From assembly GCF_001982635.1 (NCBI RefSeq), contig NZ_MKFI01000002.1, forward strand, positions 795,313-859,312: DNA of 64,000 nt, read 5' to 3'. The notes beneath the pieces were generated by a model. It was not told the DNA's origin. It searched no databases and saw only the letters and a list, made by a program, of their open reading frames with translations. The DNA comes from Bradyrhizobium mercantei. GTDB taxonomy: Bacteria; Pseudomonadota; Alphaproteobacteria; Rhizobiales; Xanthobacteraceae. The position numbers were made by a program, and so were the translations under genes. Positions within the stretch are counted from its first letter, which is position 1; every line of letters starts with the position of its first letter. Below, piece by piece: positions 52,129-61,352 of the stretch.

Positions 52129-52242
52129 TAGCCAAAATGGCGCAGTTCTCCTTCACGCGGCCGGCCCGGACGCATGTCGGATCGGCGCCGTCGCGTTCGT
52201 CCTCGAAGCATCGATCAACCAGGCACTCGGAGCACGACAGCG

Positions 52243-52635
52243 ATGACACAGCACAAACAGACGGCGGAAACCGAAATCAGGGCACTCATCGACGCCTGGG
52301 CGGACGCCGTCCGCAGGCAGGACTATCCCGCCATTCTCGCCCATCACGATCAGGACATCGTGATGTTCGACGTTCCCCCGCCGTTGCAATCACGCGGACT
52401 GGATGAGTACCGGAAGACGTGGGATCTGTTCTACACGTGTTACCGCCCCTCCCACGCCTTCAACATCGAGGAGATCGCGATCACGGCCGGCGACGATGTC
52501 GCCTTCGCGGTCATGGTGATGCGATGCGGCCCGCCCGACGGCAGGTTCCAGTTCAGGCTGACGACCGGACTGCGCAAGATCGACGGCAAATGGCGGATCA
52601 CGCATGAGCACCATTCGGTGCCAGCGACGGACTAG
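52243..52635 (+). CDS. SnoaL/NTF2-like fold protein
   Basis: A 130-residue NTF2-like (SnoaL/YybH type) protein. It opens MTQHKQTAETEIRALIDAWADAVRRQDYPAILAHHDQDIVMFDVPPP, the typical first helix-strand unit, and ends RKIDGKWRITHEHHSVP, the last strand and loop. Such proteins are small enzymes or ligand-binding domains; a few act on polyketides or steroids. No active-site set is certain. ATG at 52243 is preferred over one at 52174. It diverges from the TetR-controlled 98-residue gene but is not clearly part of its regulon. Confidence 0.85.
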   Translation: MTQHKQTAETEIRALIDAWADAVRRQDYPAILAHHDQDIVMFDVPPPLQSRGLDEYRKTWDLFYTCYRPSHAFNIEEIAITAGDDVAFAVMVMRCGPPDGRFQFRLTTGLRKIDGKWRITHEHHSVPATD

Positions 52636-52637
52636 AA

Positions 52638-52721
52638 TGTAGGGTGGGTGCGAAGCCGCAACCCACCGACTTCCTCACCGCGAAGACAATGGTGGGTTAC
52701 GCCTTCGGCTGACCCACCCTG
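52638..52721. repeat. Intergenic repeat F (copy 2)
   Basis: A diverged copy of the element at 49152-49237, in the same orientation: TGTAGGGTGGGT, CAACCCACCGACTTC, then ATGGTGGGTTACGC and GACCCACCCTGCG. It ends five bases before the MFS gene's stop codon. Confidence 0.7.
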
Positions 52722-52726
52722 CGAAG

Positions 52727-53974
52727 CTACGCTGTCTTCTGCGCCGTCGCACGCGCGGCGATCGCGAGCGCGAGAAGCAGCAGTGCGCCCGCCAGATAGA
52801 ACGGCGCGCCGGGCAGCTTGAGCGGCGCGCCGTCGCCGATGAAATATGCAAAGGTCAGCGTGAACAGGAACGGGCCGATCAATTCCGACATGCTCTGCAC
52901 GCTCGATGTCGCGCCCTGCAACTGGCCCTGCTGGTCGGCGGCGACGAGCTGCGTCGTCAGTGCCTGTGTCGCCGCGCCGGAAATGCCCCACAGCGCCATC
53001 ACGGGAATGCCGATCCAGAACAGCTGGCCAGTCGGCGCCGCGCCGAAGATCACGAAGCCCAAGGCACCGCAGACGAGGCCGAGGAACAGCGCGTTGCGTT
53101 CGCCGAGGCGCTGCACGATCGGGCCGATCGCCGCGCCCTGCACGATCATGCCGCAGAGCCCGACCAGCGCCAGCGTCGCGCCGACCGTGCCGGTGTCCCA
53201 GCCGTAGCGATAGGTGGCGTAGAGCACGAACACCGACGGCAGCACGACATGCGCGAGCTGGCCGAAGAACGTCGCCAGCGACAGCCCGGCGAGCGTCGGG
53301 TTCGCGCGCAGGAAATGCAGCGCGCCGATCGGATTGGCGCTCTTCCACTTGAACGGCGCTCGCCGCTCGACCGGCAGCGATTCCGGCAGGATGAACAGGC
53401 CATAGAGCCCGTTGACGAAGCTCAGGCCTGCCGCCGCCCAGAACGGCAGCCGCGGATCGATCTCGCCGAGCAGGCCGCCGAGCGCCGGTCCCATGATGAA
53501 GCCCGCGCCGAAGGCAACGCCGATCTTGCCGAACATCGCGGCGCGCTGCTCCGGCGCCGTGACGTCGGCGATATAGGCGAACACGGTCGAGATGCTCGAC
53601 GAGGTGATGCCCGAGATCGCCCGCCCGATGAACAGCCAGATCAGGTTCGGCGCCAGCGCCATCAGCACATAGTCGGCGGCAAGGCCGAAATTCGACAGCA
53701 GCACCACCGGCCGGCGGCCGAAGCGATCCGACAGCGCGCCAAGAATCGGCGAGCAGACGAACTGCATCAACGCCCAGATCGAGCCGAACACACCGAAGAT
53801 GCGCGCCGCGCTTGCGGTGTCGTTGCTGACGAAGCCCTCGATCAGCTTGGGCAGGATCGGAACGATGATCCCGAGCGCCAGCATGTCGAGGAGCAGAGTG
53901 ATGAAGATGAAGACCACCGCGCCGCTGCGCGCCGGGGCTGCGGCAACCGTATCACTCGCCGCCTCGCCGCTCAT
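52727..53974 (-). CDS. MFS transporter, Tet-type drug exporter family
   Basis: A 415-residue twelve-helix major-facilitator transporter of the TCR/Tet group. The motif A loop [17 protein letters not shown] is near residues 75-91, [13 protein letters not shown] near 117, and the second-half motif pattern is present. The TetA-like layout suggests export of a small hydrophobic or cationic drug-like compound by proton antiport; substrate unknown. ATG at 53974 overlaps the der stop by ATGA, so it is co-translated with der; the long frame reading back into der is a shadow. No TetR gene is adjacent on this side. Confidence 0.87.
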   Translation of the reverse strand: MSGEAASDTVAAAPARSGAVVFIFITLLLDMLALGIIVPILPKLIEGFVSNDTASAARIFGVFGSIWALMQFVCSPILGALSDRFGRRPVVLLSNFGLAADYVLMALAPNLIWLFIGRAISGITSSSISTVFAYIADVTAPEQRAAMFGKIGVAFGAGFIMGPALGGLLGEIDPRLPFWAAAGLSFVNGLYGLFILPESLPVERRAPFKWKSANPIGALHFLRANPTLAGLSLATFFGQLAHVVLPSVFVLYATYRYGWDTGTVGATLALVGLCGMIVQGAAIGPIVQRLGERNALFLGLVCGALGFVIFGAAPTGQLFWIGIPVMALWGISGAATQALTTQLVAADQQGQLQGATSSVQSMSELIGPFLFTLTFAYFIGDGAPLKLPGAPFYLAGALLLLALAIAARATAQKTA

Positions 53975-55353
53975 GACGGCCGCTTGCGCTTGTGGGCGAA
54001 CGGGTTGGCCTTTTCCCTTAGCGTAATACGAATCGGCGTACCCGGCAGGTCGAAGGTCTCGCGCAGCGAGTTGATGAGGTAGCGCAGATAGGATCGCGGG
54101 ATCGCATCGGCGCGCGAGCAGAACAGCACGAAGCTCGGCGGGCGCGCCTTCACCTGCGTGATGTAGTTCAGCTTCAGCCGGCGGCCCGACACGGCCGGCG
54201 GCGGGTTGGCCTGGATCGCCTGCTCGAACCAGCGATTGAGCGCCGAGGTCGGCAGGCGCCGGTTCCAGACCGCATAGGCCTCCTGGATCGCCGTCATCAG
54301 GCGGTCGATGCCCTCGCCCATCAGGCCGGAGACGGCAACGATCGGTGCGCCCTTGACCTGCGGCAGCCAGTGGTCGGCATCGGTGCGCAGTTGCGAGATC
54401 TGGTTCGGCTTGCGCTCGACGAGGTCCCATTTGTTGACCGCGAGCACGATCGCGCGGCCCTCGCGCTCGATCAGGTCGGCGATGCGCAGGTCCTGCTCCT
54501 CGAACTTGTTCTGCGCGTCCATCATCATCACGACGACCTCGGCGAAGCGCACCGCGCGCAGCGCATCCGCGACCGAGAGCTTCTCCAGCTTCTCCTCGAT
54601 CCGCGAGCGGCGGCGCAGACCGGCGGTGTCGAACACCCGGAACTGGCGGCCCTGCCAGGTGATCTCGACCGCGATGGAATCGCGCGTCGTGCCGGCCTCC
54701 GGGCTGGTCAACAGCCGCTCCTCGCCGAGCAGGTGATTGATCAGCGTCGACTTGCCGGCGTTGGGCCGGCCGACGATCGCAACCCGGATCGGGCGCTGCG
54801 CGGCGTCCTCCTCCGAGATGTCCTCGTCGTCCTCGACCTCGTCGTCCTCCTCCGGCGTCTCGGGCACCAGCGCGCTCAGCGCCTCGTGGAGGTCACCCAT
54901 GCCCTCGCCATGCTCGGCCGAGATCTGCACGGGATCGCCGAGCCCGAGCGCGTAGGATTCCATCGCCCCGATCTCGCCGTGCTTGCCCTCGGCCTTGTTG
55001 GCGACCAGCACCACCGGCTTGTTGGCCTTGCGGGCGAAGTCGGCGAAGGCGCGGTCGGTCGGGGTCAGGCCAACGCGGGCGTCGATCACGAACATCAGGG
55101 CGTCGGCGAGCTCGATCGCGGTTTCGGTCTGCTCCTGCATCCGCGCCGTCAGCGAACCCTTGGCGCCCTCGTCGAGCCCCGCGGTATCGATGATAGTGAA
55201 GTCGAGATCGTAGAGCCGGGCCTGGCCCTCGCGACGGTCACGCGTCACGCCTGGCTCGTCGTCGACCAGCGCGAGCTTCTGGCCGACCAGCCGGTTGAAC
55301 AGCGTCGACTTTCCGACATTGGGCCGGCCGATGATGGCAATGGTGAAAGACAT
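53971..55353 (-). CDS. der: Ribosome-biogenesis GTPase Der
   Basis: A 460-residue tandem-GTPase (EngA/Der) needed for 50S subunit maturation. The first G domain has [11 protein letters not shown] (8-18) and a DTAGLDEG switch; the second has [11 protein letters not shown] (about 192-202), DTAGLRRRS and NKWDL. The two are joined by an acidic linker, and a KH-like C-terminal domain follows (about 360-440). It is terminal in a group with a lipoprotein and a TPR protein upstream, and is coupled by ATGA to the exporter downstream. Confidence 0.97.
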   Translation of the reverse strand: MSFTIAIIGRPNVGKSTLFNRLVGQKLALVDDEPGVTRDRREGQARLYDLDFTIIDTAGLDEGAKGSLTARMQEQTETAIELADALMFVIDARVGLTPTDRAFADFARKANKPVVLVANKAEGKHGEIGAMESYALGLGDPVQISAEHGEGMGDLHEALSALVPETPEEDDEVEDDEDISEEDAAQRPIRVAIVGRPNAGKSTLINHLLGEERLLTSPEAGTTRDSIAVEITWQGRQFRVFDTAGLRRRSRIEEKLEKLSVADALRAVRFAEVVVMMMDAQNKFEEQDLRIADLIEREGRAIVLAVNKWDLVERKPNQISQLRTDADHWLPQVKGAPIVAVSGLMGEGIDRLMTAIQEAYAVWNRRLPTSALNRWFEQAIQANPPPAVSGRRLKLNYITQVKARPPSFVLFCSRADAIPRSYLRYLINSLRETFDLPGTPIRITLREKANPFAHKRKRPS

Positions 55354-55406
55354 GGATCATCCAGGCGCCGGCGCGATGGCGCGCGTCAATGAATTGAAGC
55401 AGGAGC

Positions 55407-55511
55407 CTAACGCGCGATGAGATTGGGTTGAACCGTCATCGCGCTCTAGATTCTTGTTTTAGCATGATCTTTTCGGAAAACCGCTTCGCACTTTTCCGGA
55501 TCATGCTTTAG
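55407..55511. repeat. 105-bp palindromic element A (copy 2, inverted), abutting a stop codon
   Basis: Read on the minus strand it runs from CTAAAGCATGATCCGG to ATCGCGCGTTAG and is exactly as long as copy 1 (2972-3076), with a similar sequence throughout. The first CTAA overlaps the TAA stop of the lipoprotein gene (minus strand). The hairpin core GCATGATC ... GATCATGC is well conserved. Confidence 0.85.
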
Positions 55512-56062
55512 CGGCTAAATCCGCCGCTCGGTAGCGGCGCAGGGAAGCCTCCGCCGGATTGTTGCGTGGTCTGGGATTGCTGGGCCGGCGCCGCGGGCTG
55601 CGCCTGCTGGTCGTCGGCGGGCGGCGCAGTGGTGCGGCGGCGGACGATCTTCTTCGGCTTCGGATCCGGCGGCACCGCGGCGGGCGCGCCCTCCTCGGTC
55701 GCAGCGTCGGGAGCCGCCGCCTGGTCGGCGGCCGGCGCGGCCCGCTTGGTGTGCTTCTTGGCGCCCTTCGGCGGCTCCGGCGGCGGAGCCGGCTGGGCAG
55801 CAGCGGCCGCCGCGGCGTTCTGCTGGTCGAGCTGCTCCTGCTGCGAGCCCTTGTACAATTCCTTCGGCACGCCCTGCTCGAGGCCGGGCACGCCTTCGGG
55901 GAACACCGGCTTGCGGTCGCCTTGCAGCTTCTTCTTGGTGTCGAGGAAGTCGAGCAGGTCGCTCGGGTCGAAATTGGCCATGCCGCCACCGCCGCAGCCT
56001 GCCAGCGCGCTGCAAAGCGCGGTCAGAACTGCGGCTGCGATCAGGCGTTGCGAGCGGCGCAT
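55508..56062 (-). CDS. Lipoprotein with disordered Pro/Ala/Gln tail, between TPR gene and der
   Basis: A 184-residue predicted lipoprotein. A signal sequence leads to lipobox LAGC (Cys about 23), followed by GGGGMANFDPSDLLDFLDTKKKLQGDRKPVFPEGVPGLEQGVP, a short conserved-looking segment, then a long Pro/Ala/Gln/Lys tail. ATG at 56062 is favoured as the signal peptide begins there. Between the TPR protein and der one usually finds the PQQ-propeller BamB in related bacteria; this is far too short and has no propeller, so it is not BamB. Role unknown; possibly part of envelope assembly by position only. Confidence 0.75.
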   Translation of the reverse strand: MRRSQRLIAAAVLTALCSALAGCGGGGMANFDPSDLLDFLDTKKKLQGDRKPVFPEGVPGLEQGVPKELYKGSQQEQLDQQNAAAAAAAQPAPPPEPPKGAKKHTKRAAPAADQAAAPDAATEEGAPAAVPPDPKPKKIVRRRTTAPPADDQQAQPAAPAQQSQTTQQSGGGFPAPLPSGGFSR

Positions 56063-56111
56063 GGTCGATCTCTCACTCAAACTCGGGTTTCGCGCCAAGT
56101 CGGCTCTCAAG

Positions 56112-56768
56112 TCAGCTCTTGGCGACGGGCGGCAACAATGCCTGCAGCGCTTCGGCGCGCGAGCGCATGCTCGGCGGCGTCTCGCCGTCATTGGCAATCT
56201 GGTCGAGCCACTTCCGCGCGGCGGCGGCATCGTTGGCGCGCCAGGCCGACAGCGCCAGCAGCTCGCGCGCGGAGTGACGGAAGGTCGAGTCCGTCGACGT
56301 CGCCATCGCCTCGAGCCGTTGCAGCATGTTGGGATAGGTGGTGGTTTCCATCAGGATCTGCGCGGCGCGAATCCGTGCCAGGTCCTGATCGGGGCCGCCG
56401 ACGCTGCGGTCGGCTGCAATCTCGTCATAAAGCTTCGCGGCGGCCGGTTGGTCGCGCGTCGCGACCTCGGCGGCCATGCGCAGCCGCGCCAGCGTGCGGT
56501 AGCCGGACGGCGCCTTGGTGATCAGGTCGGCAAAGGCGGCCTCGGCCTCGGTGTGCTTGTTCTGGTCCGACAGCTCGACGGCGCGGTCGAACGCCGCACC
56601 GGCCTCGGCGGCCTTCTTGGCCTCGAGATACTGATAGCCGCGCCAGCCGCCGACGCCCGCGACCACCAGGATCGCCAGCGCGATGATAAAGATCGAGTAC
56701 TTGTCCCACAGCTTCTTGAGCTGATCGCGACGGACTTCCTCGTCTACTTCGTCAAATAATTCAGACAC
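56112..56768 (-). CDS. TPR-type membrane protein of the YfgM-like group
   Basis: A 218-residue protein with an N-terminal cytoplasmic stretch (MSELFDEVDEEVRRDQLKKLWDKY), one membrane helix (IFIIALAILVVAGVGGWRGYQYL, about 24-47) and a periplasmic helical repeat region (about 55-210) that resembles TPRs. This layout matches YfgM-type ancillary subunits of the SecYEG translocon/periplasmic chaperone network. Upstream of the lipoprotein and der, it fits the YfgM-BamB-Der neighbourhood with the middle gene replaced. Confidence 0.83.
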   Translation of the reverse strand: MSELFDEVDEEVRRDQLKKLWDKYSIFIIALAILVVAGVGGWRGYQYLEAKKAAEAGAAFDRAVELSDQNKHTEAEAAFADLITKAPSGYRTLARLRMAAEVATRDQPAAAKLYDEIAADRSVGGPDQDLARIRAAQILMETTTYPNMLQRLEAMATSTDSTFRHSARELLALSAWRANDAAAARKWLDQIANDGETPPSMRSRAEALQALLPPVAKS

Positions 56769-56923
56769 TTAAAGCTATCCCATCCCCTCGGGACCGCGAA
56801 TCTCGGTGGGGCCCAGCCCGACCCGATCCCCACATCGCGGCGGCGTTACCCTAATGGTGTGGCGGAGGCAAGGCAAAGCGAGGAGGATCAAAGCGTTAAC
56901 AGTAGAGGTTTGCCTGCCCCGCC

Positions 56924-58522
56924 TCACGCCCCTGCCGCAGTCAGGCTCTCCCGGAGCTGGCGCTTGATCACCTTGCCGTTGGCATTGCGCGGCAGCGGCT
57001 CTGCGGTCAGCGCCATGGTCTCCGGCACCTTGTAGTCGGACAGACGCTCGGCGCACCAGGCGCGCAGGCTCTCCGCGTCGACGCCGGTGCGGGTCACGAT
57101 CACGGCGTGCACGCGCTCGCCGAGCACCGGGCACGGTTTGGCGATGATCGCGCTCTCGACCACGGCCGGGTGGCCGGCCAGCACCGATTCCACCTCGGCC
57201 GAATAGATCTTCAAGCCGCCACGGTTGATCATGTCCTTCTGGCGATCGAACACGCGGACGAAATTGTCCGTATCAACGGAGCCGAGATCGCCGGAATGCC
57301 AGAAGCCCGCGGTAAAACTCTCCGCGGTCGCCTTCGGATTATTCCAGTAGCCCTTGATGACGGAGGCGCTGCGGATCCAGAGCTCGCCGATCTCGCCGCG
57401 CGGCACCTCGCGGCCGTCAGCCCCCATCACGACGATCTCGGCGCCCGGGCACGGCAGGCCGACGCTATCGATATGGGCTGCCGTCAGTTCGCCCGGCATC
57501 AGGGTTGACGGCGACGTGGTCTCGGTCGCGCCGTAGCAATTGGCGAGCTTCAACCCGGGAATCTTGGCCTCGAGCTTCTCGATGGTCGCGACCGGCATCG
57601 GCGCGCCGCCGAAGCCGCCGATCCGCCAGCTCGACAAATCGTAGCTGTCGAAATCGGGCTGCATCAGGCAGAGATTGTACATCGCCGGCACCATCACCGT
57701 GTAGGTGACGCGCTCGCGCGCCGCGACCTTCAGATACTCCGCCGCCTTGAACTCCGGCATGATGATCAGCGCGCCGGCGCAACGCGCCATGGTGGTGACG
57801 TTGGCGACCGCGCCGGTGACATGGGCGAGCGGCACCGCGGCGATCGAGCGATCGGCGCTGGTCAACTTCAGGCAGGATGCGAACACCATCGAGGAGTGGA
57901 TGATGTTGCAATGGGCGAGCATCGCGCCCTTCGGCCGCCCCGTGGTGCCCGAGGTGTAGAGGATCATCGCGGTGTCCTCTTCCCTCACCTCCGCCGGCGC
58001 CTGCGCCGGCGCATTGTCGCGCAACACGGCGAATTGCGACGCGCCGTCGTCGCTGACCGCGATGCGATGCACGAGGCCGGGAATATCGGCGACGTCGGGG
58101 ATGCGGTCGGCCAGCGTCGCCTCGTGAACCAGACACTTCGCGCCGCAATCGTTCAGCACATAGGCGATCTCGGGCTTCTGCTGGCGGGTCGAGAGCAGCA
58201 CCGTCACCAGCCCGGCATGGGCCGCGGCGAACATCGTCAGCACGAACTCGGTGCGGTTGCCGAGCAGGATCGCGACGCGGTCGCCGGGCGCAAGGCCGAG
58301 TTTTGAAAAACCCGCCGCGACCCTGGCCGATTGCTCGGCGACCTCGCGCCACGTCATGCGCGTCGCGCCGCAGACCAGCGCCTCGCCGTCGCAGTTCTCT
58401 GCCACGGCGTCCGCGATCATCGCCCAAAGGCTGGCCGGCCGCTCCGCGAATGCAGGCACGACACGGTCGCCGAACCTGGGCTCGAGCCGCATCGGCGGCA
58501 GTGCGTGTTGCGACCAGTCCAT
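56924..58522 (-). CDS. AMP-dependent acyl-CoA synthetase
   Basis: A 532-residue ANL-family ligase that activates a carboxylic acid through an acyl-AMP to its CoA ester. The P-loop-like motif MILYTSGTTGRPKGAML is near residues 187-203, YGATETTSP near 338, and the hinge/aspartate DTDNFVRVFDRQKDMINRGGLKIYSAEVE near 420-450; the C-terminal catalytic lysine is in NGKVIKRQLRE. The acid could be medium- or long-chain fatty or aromatic. It is 10 bases upstream of nothing clear but runs in the same direction as panB, whose product feeds CoA synthesis. Confidence 0.9.
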   Translation of the reverse strand: MDWSQHALPPMRLEPRFGDRVVPAFAERPASLWAMIADAVAENCDGEALVCGATRMTWREVAEQSARVAAGFSKLGLAPGDRVAILLGNRTEFVLTMFAAAHAGLVTVLLSTRQQKPEIAYVLNDCGAKCLVHEATLADRIPDVADIPGLVHRIAVSDDGASQFAVLRDNAPAQAPAEVREEDTAMILYTSGTTGRPKGAMLAHCNIIHSSMVFASCLKLTSADRSIAAVPLAHVTGAVANVTTMARCAGALIIMPEFKAAEYLKVAARERVTYTVMVPAMYNLCLMQPDFDSYDLSSWRIGGFGGAPMPVATIEKLEAKIPGLKLANCYGATETTSPSTLMPGELTAAHIDSVGLPCPGAEIVVMGADGREVPRGEIGELWIRSASVIKGYWNNPKATAESFTAGFWHSGDLGSVDTDNFVRVFDRQKDMINRGGLKIYSAEVESVLAGHPAVVESAIIAKPCPVLGERVHAVIVTRTGVDAESLRAWCAERLSDYKVPETMALTAEPLPRNANGKVIKRQLRESLTAAGA

Positions 58523-58532
58523 GCGCGCCTCG

Positions 58533-59354
58533 TCAGCTCTTCTTCATTCCGTAGACGTGCTCCGGCCCCGGGAAGGCGCGGCTCTTCACGTCGCGCGCAT
58601 AGCCCGCGATCGCTTCCTCGATCATCGGCCCGAGATTGCCGTAGCGGCGCACGAATTTCGGCGCGCGCGGCGACAGGCCGAGCATATCCTCCAGCACCAG
58701 CACCTGGCCGTCGCAGGCCGCGCTCGCGCCGATGCCGATGGTGGGCACCGCGATCGATTGCGTGATCTTGCGCGCCAGGGGCTCGGCGACCGCCTCGACC
58801 ACGATCGAGAACGCGCCGGCCTCCGCGATCGCCTTGGCGTCGTTCTCGATCGGCGCCCAGTTCTCCTCCTCGCGGCCTTGCGCGCGGAACGAGCCGAGCG
58901 TGTTGATCGATTGCGGCGTCAGGCCGATATGGCCCATCACCGGAATGCCGCGCTCGGACAGGAACGCCACCGTCTCCGCCATCCGCGCGCCGCCCTCGAG
59001 CTTGACCGCGCCGCACAGCGTTTCCTTCATGATCCGCACCGCGGACTGGAACGCCTGCTCCTTCGAGCCCTCATAGGAGCCGAACGGCATGTCGACCACG
59101 ACGAGCGCAGCCTGCGAACCGCGCATCACCGCGCGGCCCTGCAGGATCATCATGTCGAGCGTGACCGGCACCGTGGTCTCGAAGCCGTGCATGACGTTGC
59201 CGAGGGAATCGCCGACCAGGATGGCGTCGCAGTGACGGTCGACCAGGGCTGCGGTGTGCGCGTGGTAGGAGGTCAGCATCACGATCGGCTCGCCGTTCTT
59301 GCGGGCGCGCAGATCGGGCGCGGTCTTGCGCTTGATGGCGGATTGAACAGACAT
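58533..59354 (-). CDS. panB: 3-methyl-2-oxobutanoate hydroxymethyltransferase
   Basis: A 273-residue PanB, which adds a hydroxymethyl group from methylene-THF to ketoisovalerate on the pantothenate-to-CoA route. Family motifs: [27 protein letters not shown] (metal-binding), [27 protein letters not shown] and [23 protein letters not shown]. panC is not adjacent. It lies 10 bases before an acyl-CoA ligase gene on the same strand and just after an NnrU-type gene, so a small operon is likely. Confidence 0.96.
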   Translation of the reverse strand: MSVQSAIKRKTAPDLRARKNGEPIVMLTSYHAHTAALVDRHCDAILVGDSLGNVMHGFETTVPVTLDMMILQGRAVMRGSQAALVVVDMPFGSYEGSKEQAFQSAVRIMKETLCGAVKLEGGARMAETVAFLSERGIPVMGHIGLTPQSINTLGSFRAQGREEENWAPIENDAKAIAEAGAFSIVVEAVAEPLARKITQSIAVPTIGIGASAACDGQVLVLEDMLGLSPRAPKFVRRYGNLGPMIEEAIAGYARDVKSRAFPGPEHVYGMKKS

Positions 59355-59356
59355 AG

Positions 59357-59941
59357 TCAGGCTCCCATGACAGGCACGCCGATCACGACCGGATGGAACG
59401 CAAACGCAAGCGCCAGATAGACGATGACACCGACCGCGATCGCGATCAGGTCGTTGGTCGGGCCGCCCACCGGGATCGGCGGCGCGCCGGCATCCGCGCG
59501 GCGCTTCAACGAGATGCGGTCATAGACCGCCCAGCCGAGAAACGAGCCGAACAGGATGATCGAGCCGAGGTCGCCATTGGCGAGCAGATGCGCGAACGCC
59601 CACAGCTTCACGCCCGCCAGCATCGGGTGCTTCAGCGTGGTGTAGATGCGACCGCGGATATAGGAGGCGACGACGAGGATGACGGCGGGCAGCATCAGCG
59701 CCACCGTGATGTGCTTGAAGGCAGTCGGCGGCGTCCAGACGTCGATCCAGCCGGTCGCGCGGTAGTGACCGAAGCCCCAGATGATCAGCGCGAGGCCTGC
59801 GAACGACACCAGCGAATAGACGCCCTTGTAGGCCCCCTCGCCCATCGCCTTGACCAGGCCCGCGCGCAGCTCGCGCAGGCTGGTCAGCACATGGATGCCG
59901 AGGAACAGCACGAGACCCAGGATCATGACGAGCAGTCCCAC
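59357..59941 (-). CDS. NnrU family membrane protein
   Basis: A 194-residue integral membrane protein with about six hydrophobic segments. The family pattern [45 protein letters not shown] is clear, as is [33 protein letters not shown]. NnrU is named from denitrification regulons and shares fold features with isoprenylcysteine methyltransferase-like membrane proteins, but its biochemical role is unknown; no denitrification gene is here. It ends two bases before the panB start, so translational coupling is likely. Confidence 0.88.
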   Translation of the reverse strand: MGLLVMILGLVLFLGIHVLTSLRELRAGLVKAMGEGAYKGVYSLVSFAGLALIIWGFGHYRATGWIDVWTPPTAFKHITVALMLPAVILVVASYIRGRIYTTLKHPMLAGVKLWAFAHLLANGDLGSIILFGSFLGWAVYDRISLKRRADAGAPPIPVGGPTNDLIAIAVGVIVYLALAFAFHPVVIGVPVMGA

Positions 59942-60011
59942 GAAGTTCCTCCCCTGATAGATTAACGCCTTCGCGTATCACCTTCGCCGGGCGGGTGGCA
60001 ATGCGTCAGCT

Positions 60012-60623
60012 TCACGGCTTGTCGGCCGATTTGGCCAGCTCGCGATTGTCGACGTAGCGGATCATGATCGGGCGGCCGGCCAGCGCGCCACCGAGCCCGC
60101 CGGTGAATTTCAGCGGCAGGCAGGCATCGAGCGAGGCATTGATCGCGTTGAGATAGGTGGTGCGGGTATCGGCCGGGATGCCCCGCGTCGAAAACGTCAG
60201 GCGCGGCGTGCCGATCATCTCGCCCGATCGTTTGAAGCTGAAGCGCACCGACATCTGCATGCCCTCGCGCGCGTCGTCCGGTGGCGGCGGCGCCCAGCAG
60301 GCGCGCAACGCCGCAAACAGATCGCCGATGGTATCGAGATCATGATCCGGCTTGCGGTACTTCTCGGCCTGATCTTGCGGCGGCACAGTCAGGATCGTGA
60401 GCTGGAGATTTTCGCCGTACGGATAATCCATCTCGGGAAAGCACGGCCCGTGATTGAACACGCCGCAATAGGACGGGATGCAAGGCCCTTCGTCGAGCAC
60501 ACTGCAAGGCGTGTGTGCGAACGGCGCTGGGTTGGTCTGTTGCCGCTGCTGCGCAGAGGCGGTGCTCGCGAGCGCAAAGGCCAGCACGGCAAGAGCGAGA
60601 CAGATGGCGACGCGTCGGAGCAT
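60012..60623 (-). CDS. Exported protein with Cys-rich head and TonB-C-like domain
   Basis: A 203-residue exported protein from ATG at 60623 (signal peptide ends ASAQQ, about residue 25). The mature N-terminus has four cysteines in a short span, with two GPC[IF]P units (TPCSVLDEGPCIPSYCGVFNHGPCF). The second half (FSFKRSGEMIGTPRLTFSTRG, then NAINASLDACLPLKFTGG) resembles the C-terminal domain of TonB-like periplasmic proteins. Function unknown; the cysteines could make two disulfides or bind a metal. A longer upstream frame exists, but the signal peptide starts here. Confidence 0.72.
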   Translation of the reverse strand: MLRRVAICLALAVLAFALASTASAQQRQQTNPAPFAHTPCSVLDEGPCIPSYCGVFNHGPCFPEMDYPYGENLQLTILTVPPQDQAEKYRKPDHDLDTIGDLFAALRACWAPPPPDDAREGMQMSVRFSFKRSGEMIGTPRLTFSTRGIPADTRTTYLNAINASLDACLPLKFTGGLGGALAGRPIMIRYVDNRELAKSADKP

Positions 60624-60743
60624 GCAGACGAACCCGGATTGCGCTCCGGGGAACATGGTACCGCGGCCGGACCGCATCAAGCGGGCTGCCGTTCAATTCC
60701 TTGCGCGGGCGCAACCGTCACGCGCGGCACCGCAACCTCCGCC

Positions 60744-61334
60744 GTCATCGCCCGGCTCGACCGGGCGATCCAGTATCCCAGAGACGGCAGTGATTGAACG
60801 GATAGGCCGCGGCGTACTGGGTCCCCCGGTCGAGCCGGGGGACGACACCGAGTATGCGGCACGACACCGCTTCTTCTCGTCCTCGCATTCGCCGCAACCA
60901 CAACTGTCATCGCCCGACTTGATCGGGCGATCCAGTATTCCAGAGACGGCAGTGATTGAACGGATAAGCCGCGGAGTACTGGGTCCCCCGGTCAAGCCGG
61001 GGGACGACACCGAGTATGCGGCACGACACCGCTTCTTCTCGTCCTCGCGCTCGCCGCAACTACAACTGTCATCGCCCGGCTCGACCGGGCGATCTAGTAT
61101 TCCAGAGGCAGCAGTGAGCAGCGGAGAAGCCGCGGCGTACTGGGTCCCCCGGTCAAGCCGGGGGACGACACTGCGTATGCGTTACGACACCGCCTCTTCA
61201 GGTCCTCACGCTTTTCTCGCCACAACCTCACTGTCATCGCCCGGCTCGACCGGGCGATCCAGTATTCCAGAGGCAGCAGCGAGCAGCGGAGAAGCCGCGG
61301 CGTACTGGGTCCCCCGGTCGAGCCGGGGGACGAC
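60744..61334. repeat. Tandem array of four palindromic elements (repeat C)
   Basis: Four copies of repeat C at about 60744-60846, 60906-61008, 61068-61169 and 61233-61334; the starts are 162, 162 and 165 bases apart. Each has an outer hairpin built on GTCATCGCCCGRCT, an inner GATCCAGTATTCCAGAG-like stretch (one C to T change in copy 3), and a second hairpin CCCCCGGTC-RAGCCGGGGGACGAC. The 60-base spacers are also alike, so this is duplication of a whole unit. It ends just after the prfC stop codon. The 729-base gap 60624-61352 holds nothing else. Confidence 0.85.
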
Positions 61335-61352
61335 AGCGAATGCTTGGCCGCA

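Noticed and set aside
53975-54430. N-terminal extension of the MFS frame
   Set aside because: It reads through der in another frame; the MFS protein begins normally at 53974 with the ATGA overlap.
60744-61334. Possible CRISPR array (regular repeats and spacers)
   Set aside because: Repeats are about 102 bases, far too long, and spacers are near-identical rather than unique; no cas genes nearby. It is a tandem array of intergenic palindromic elements.
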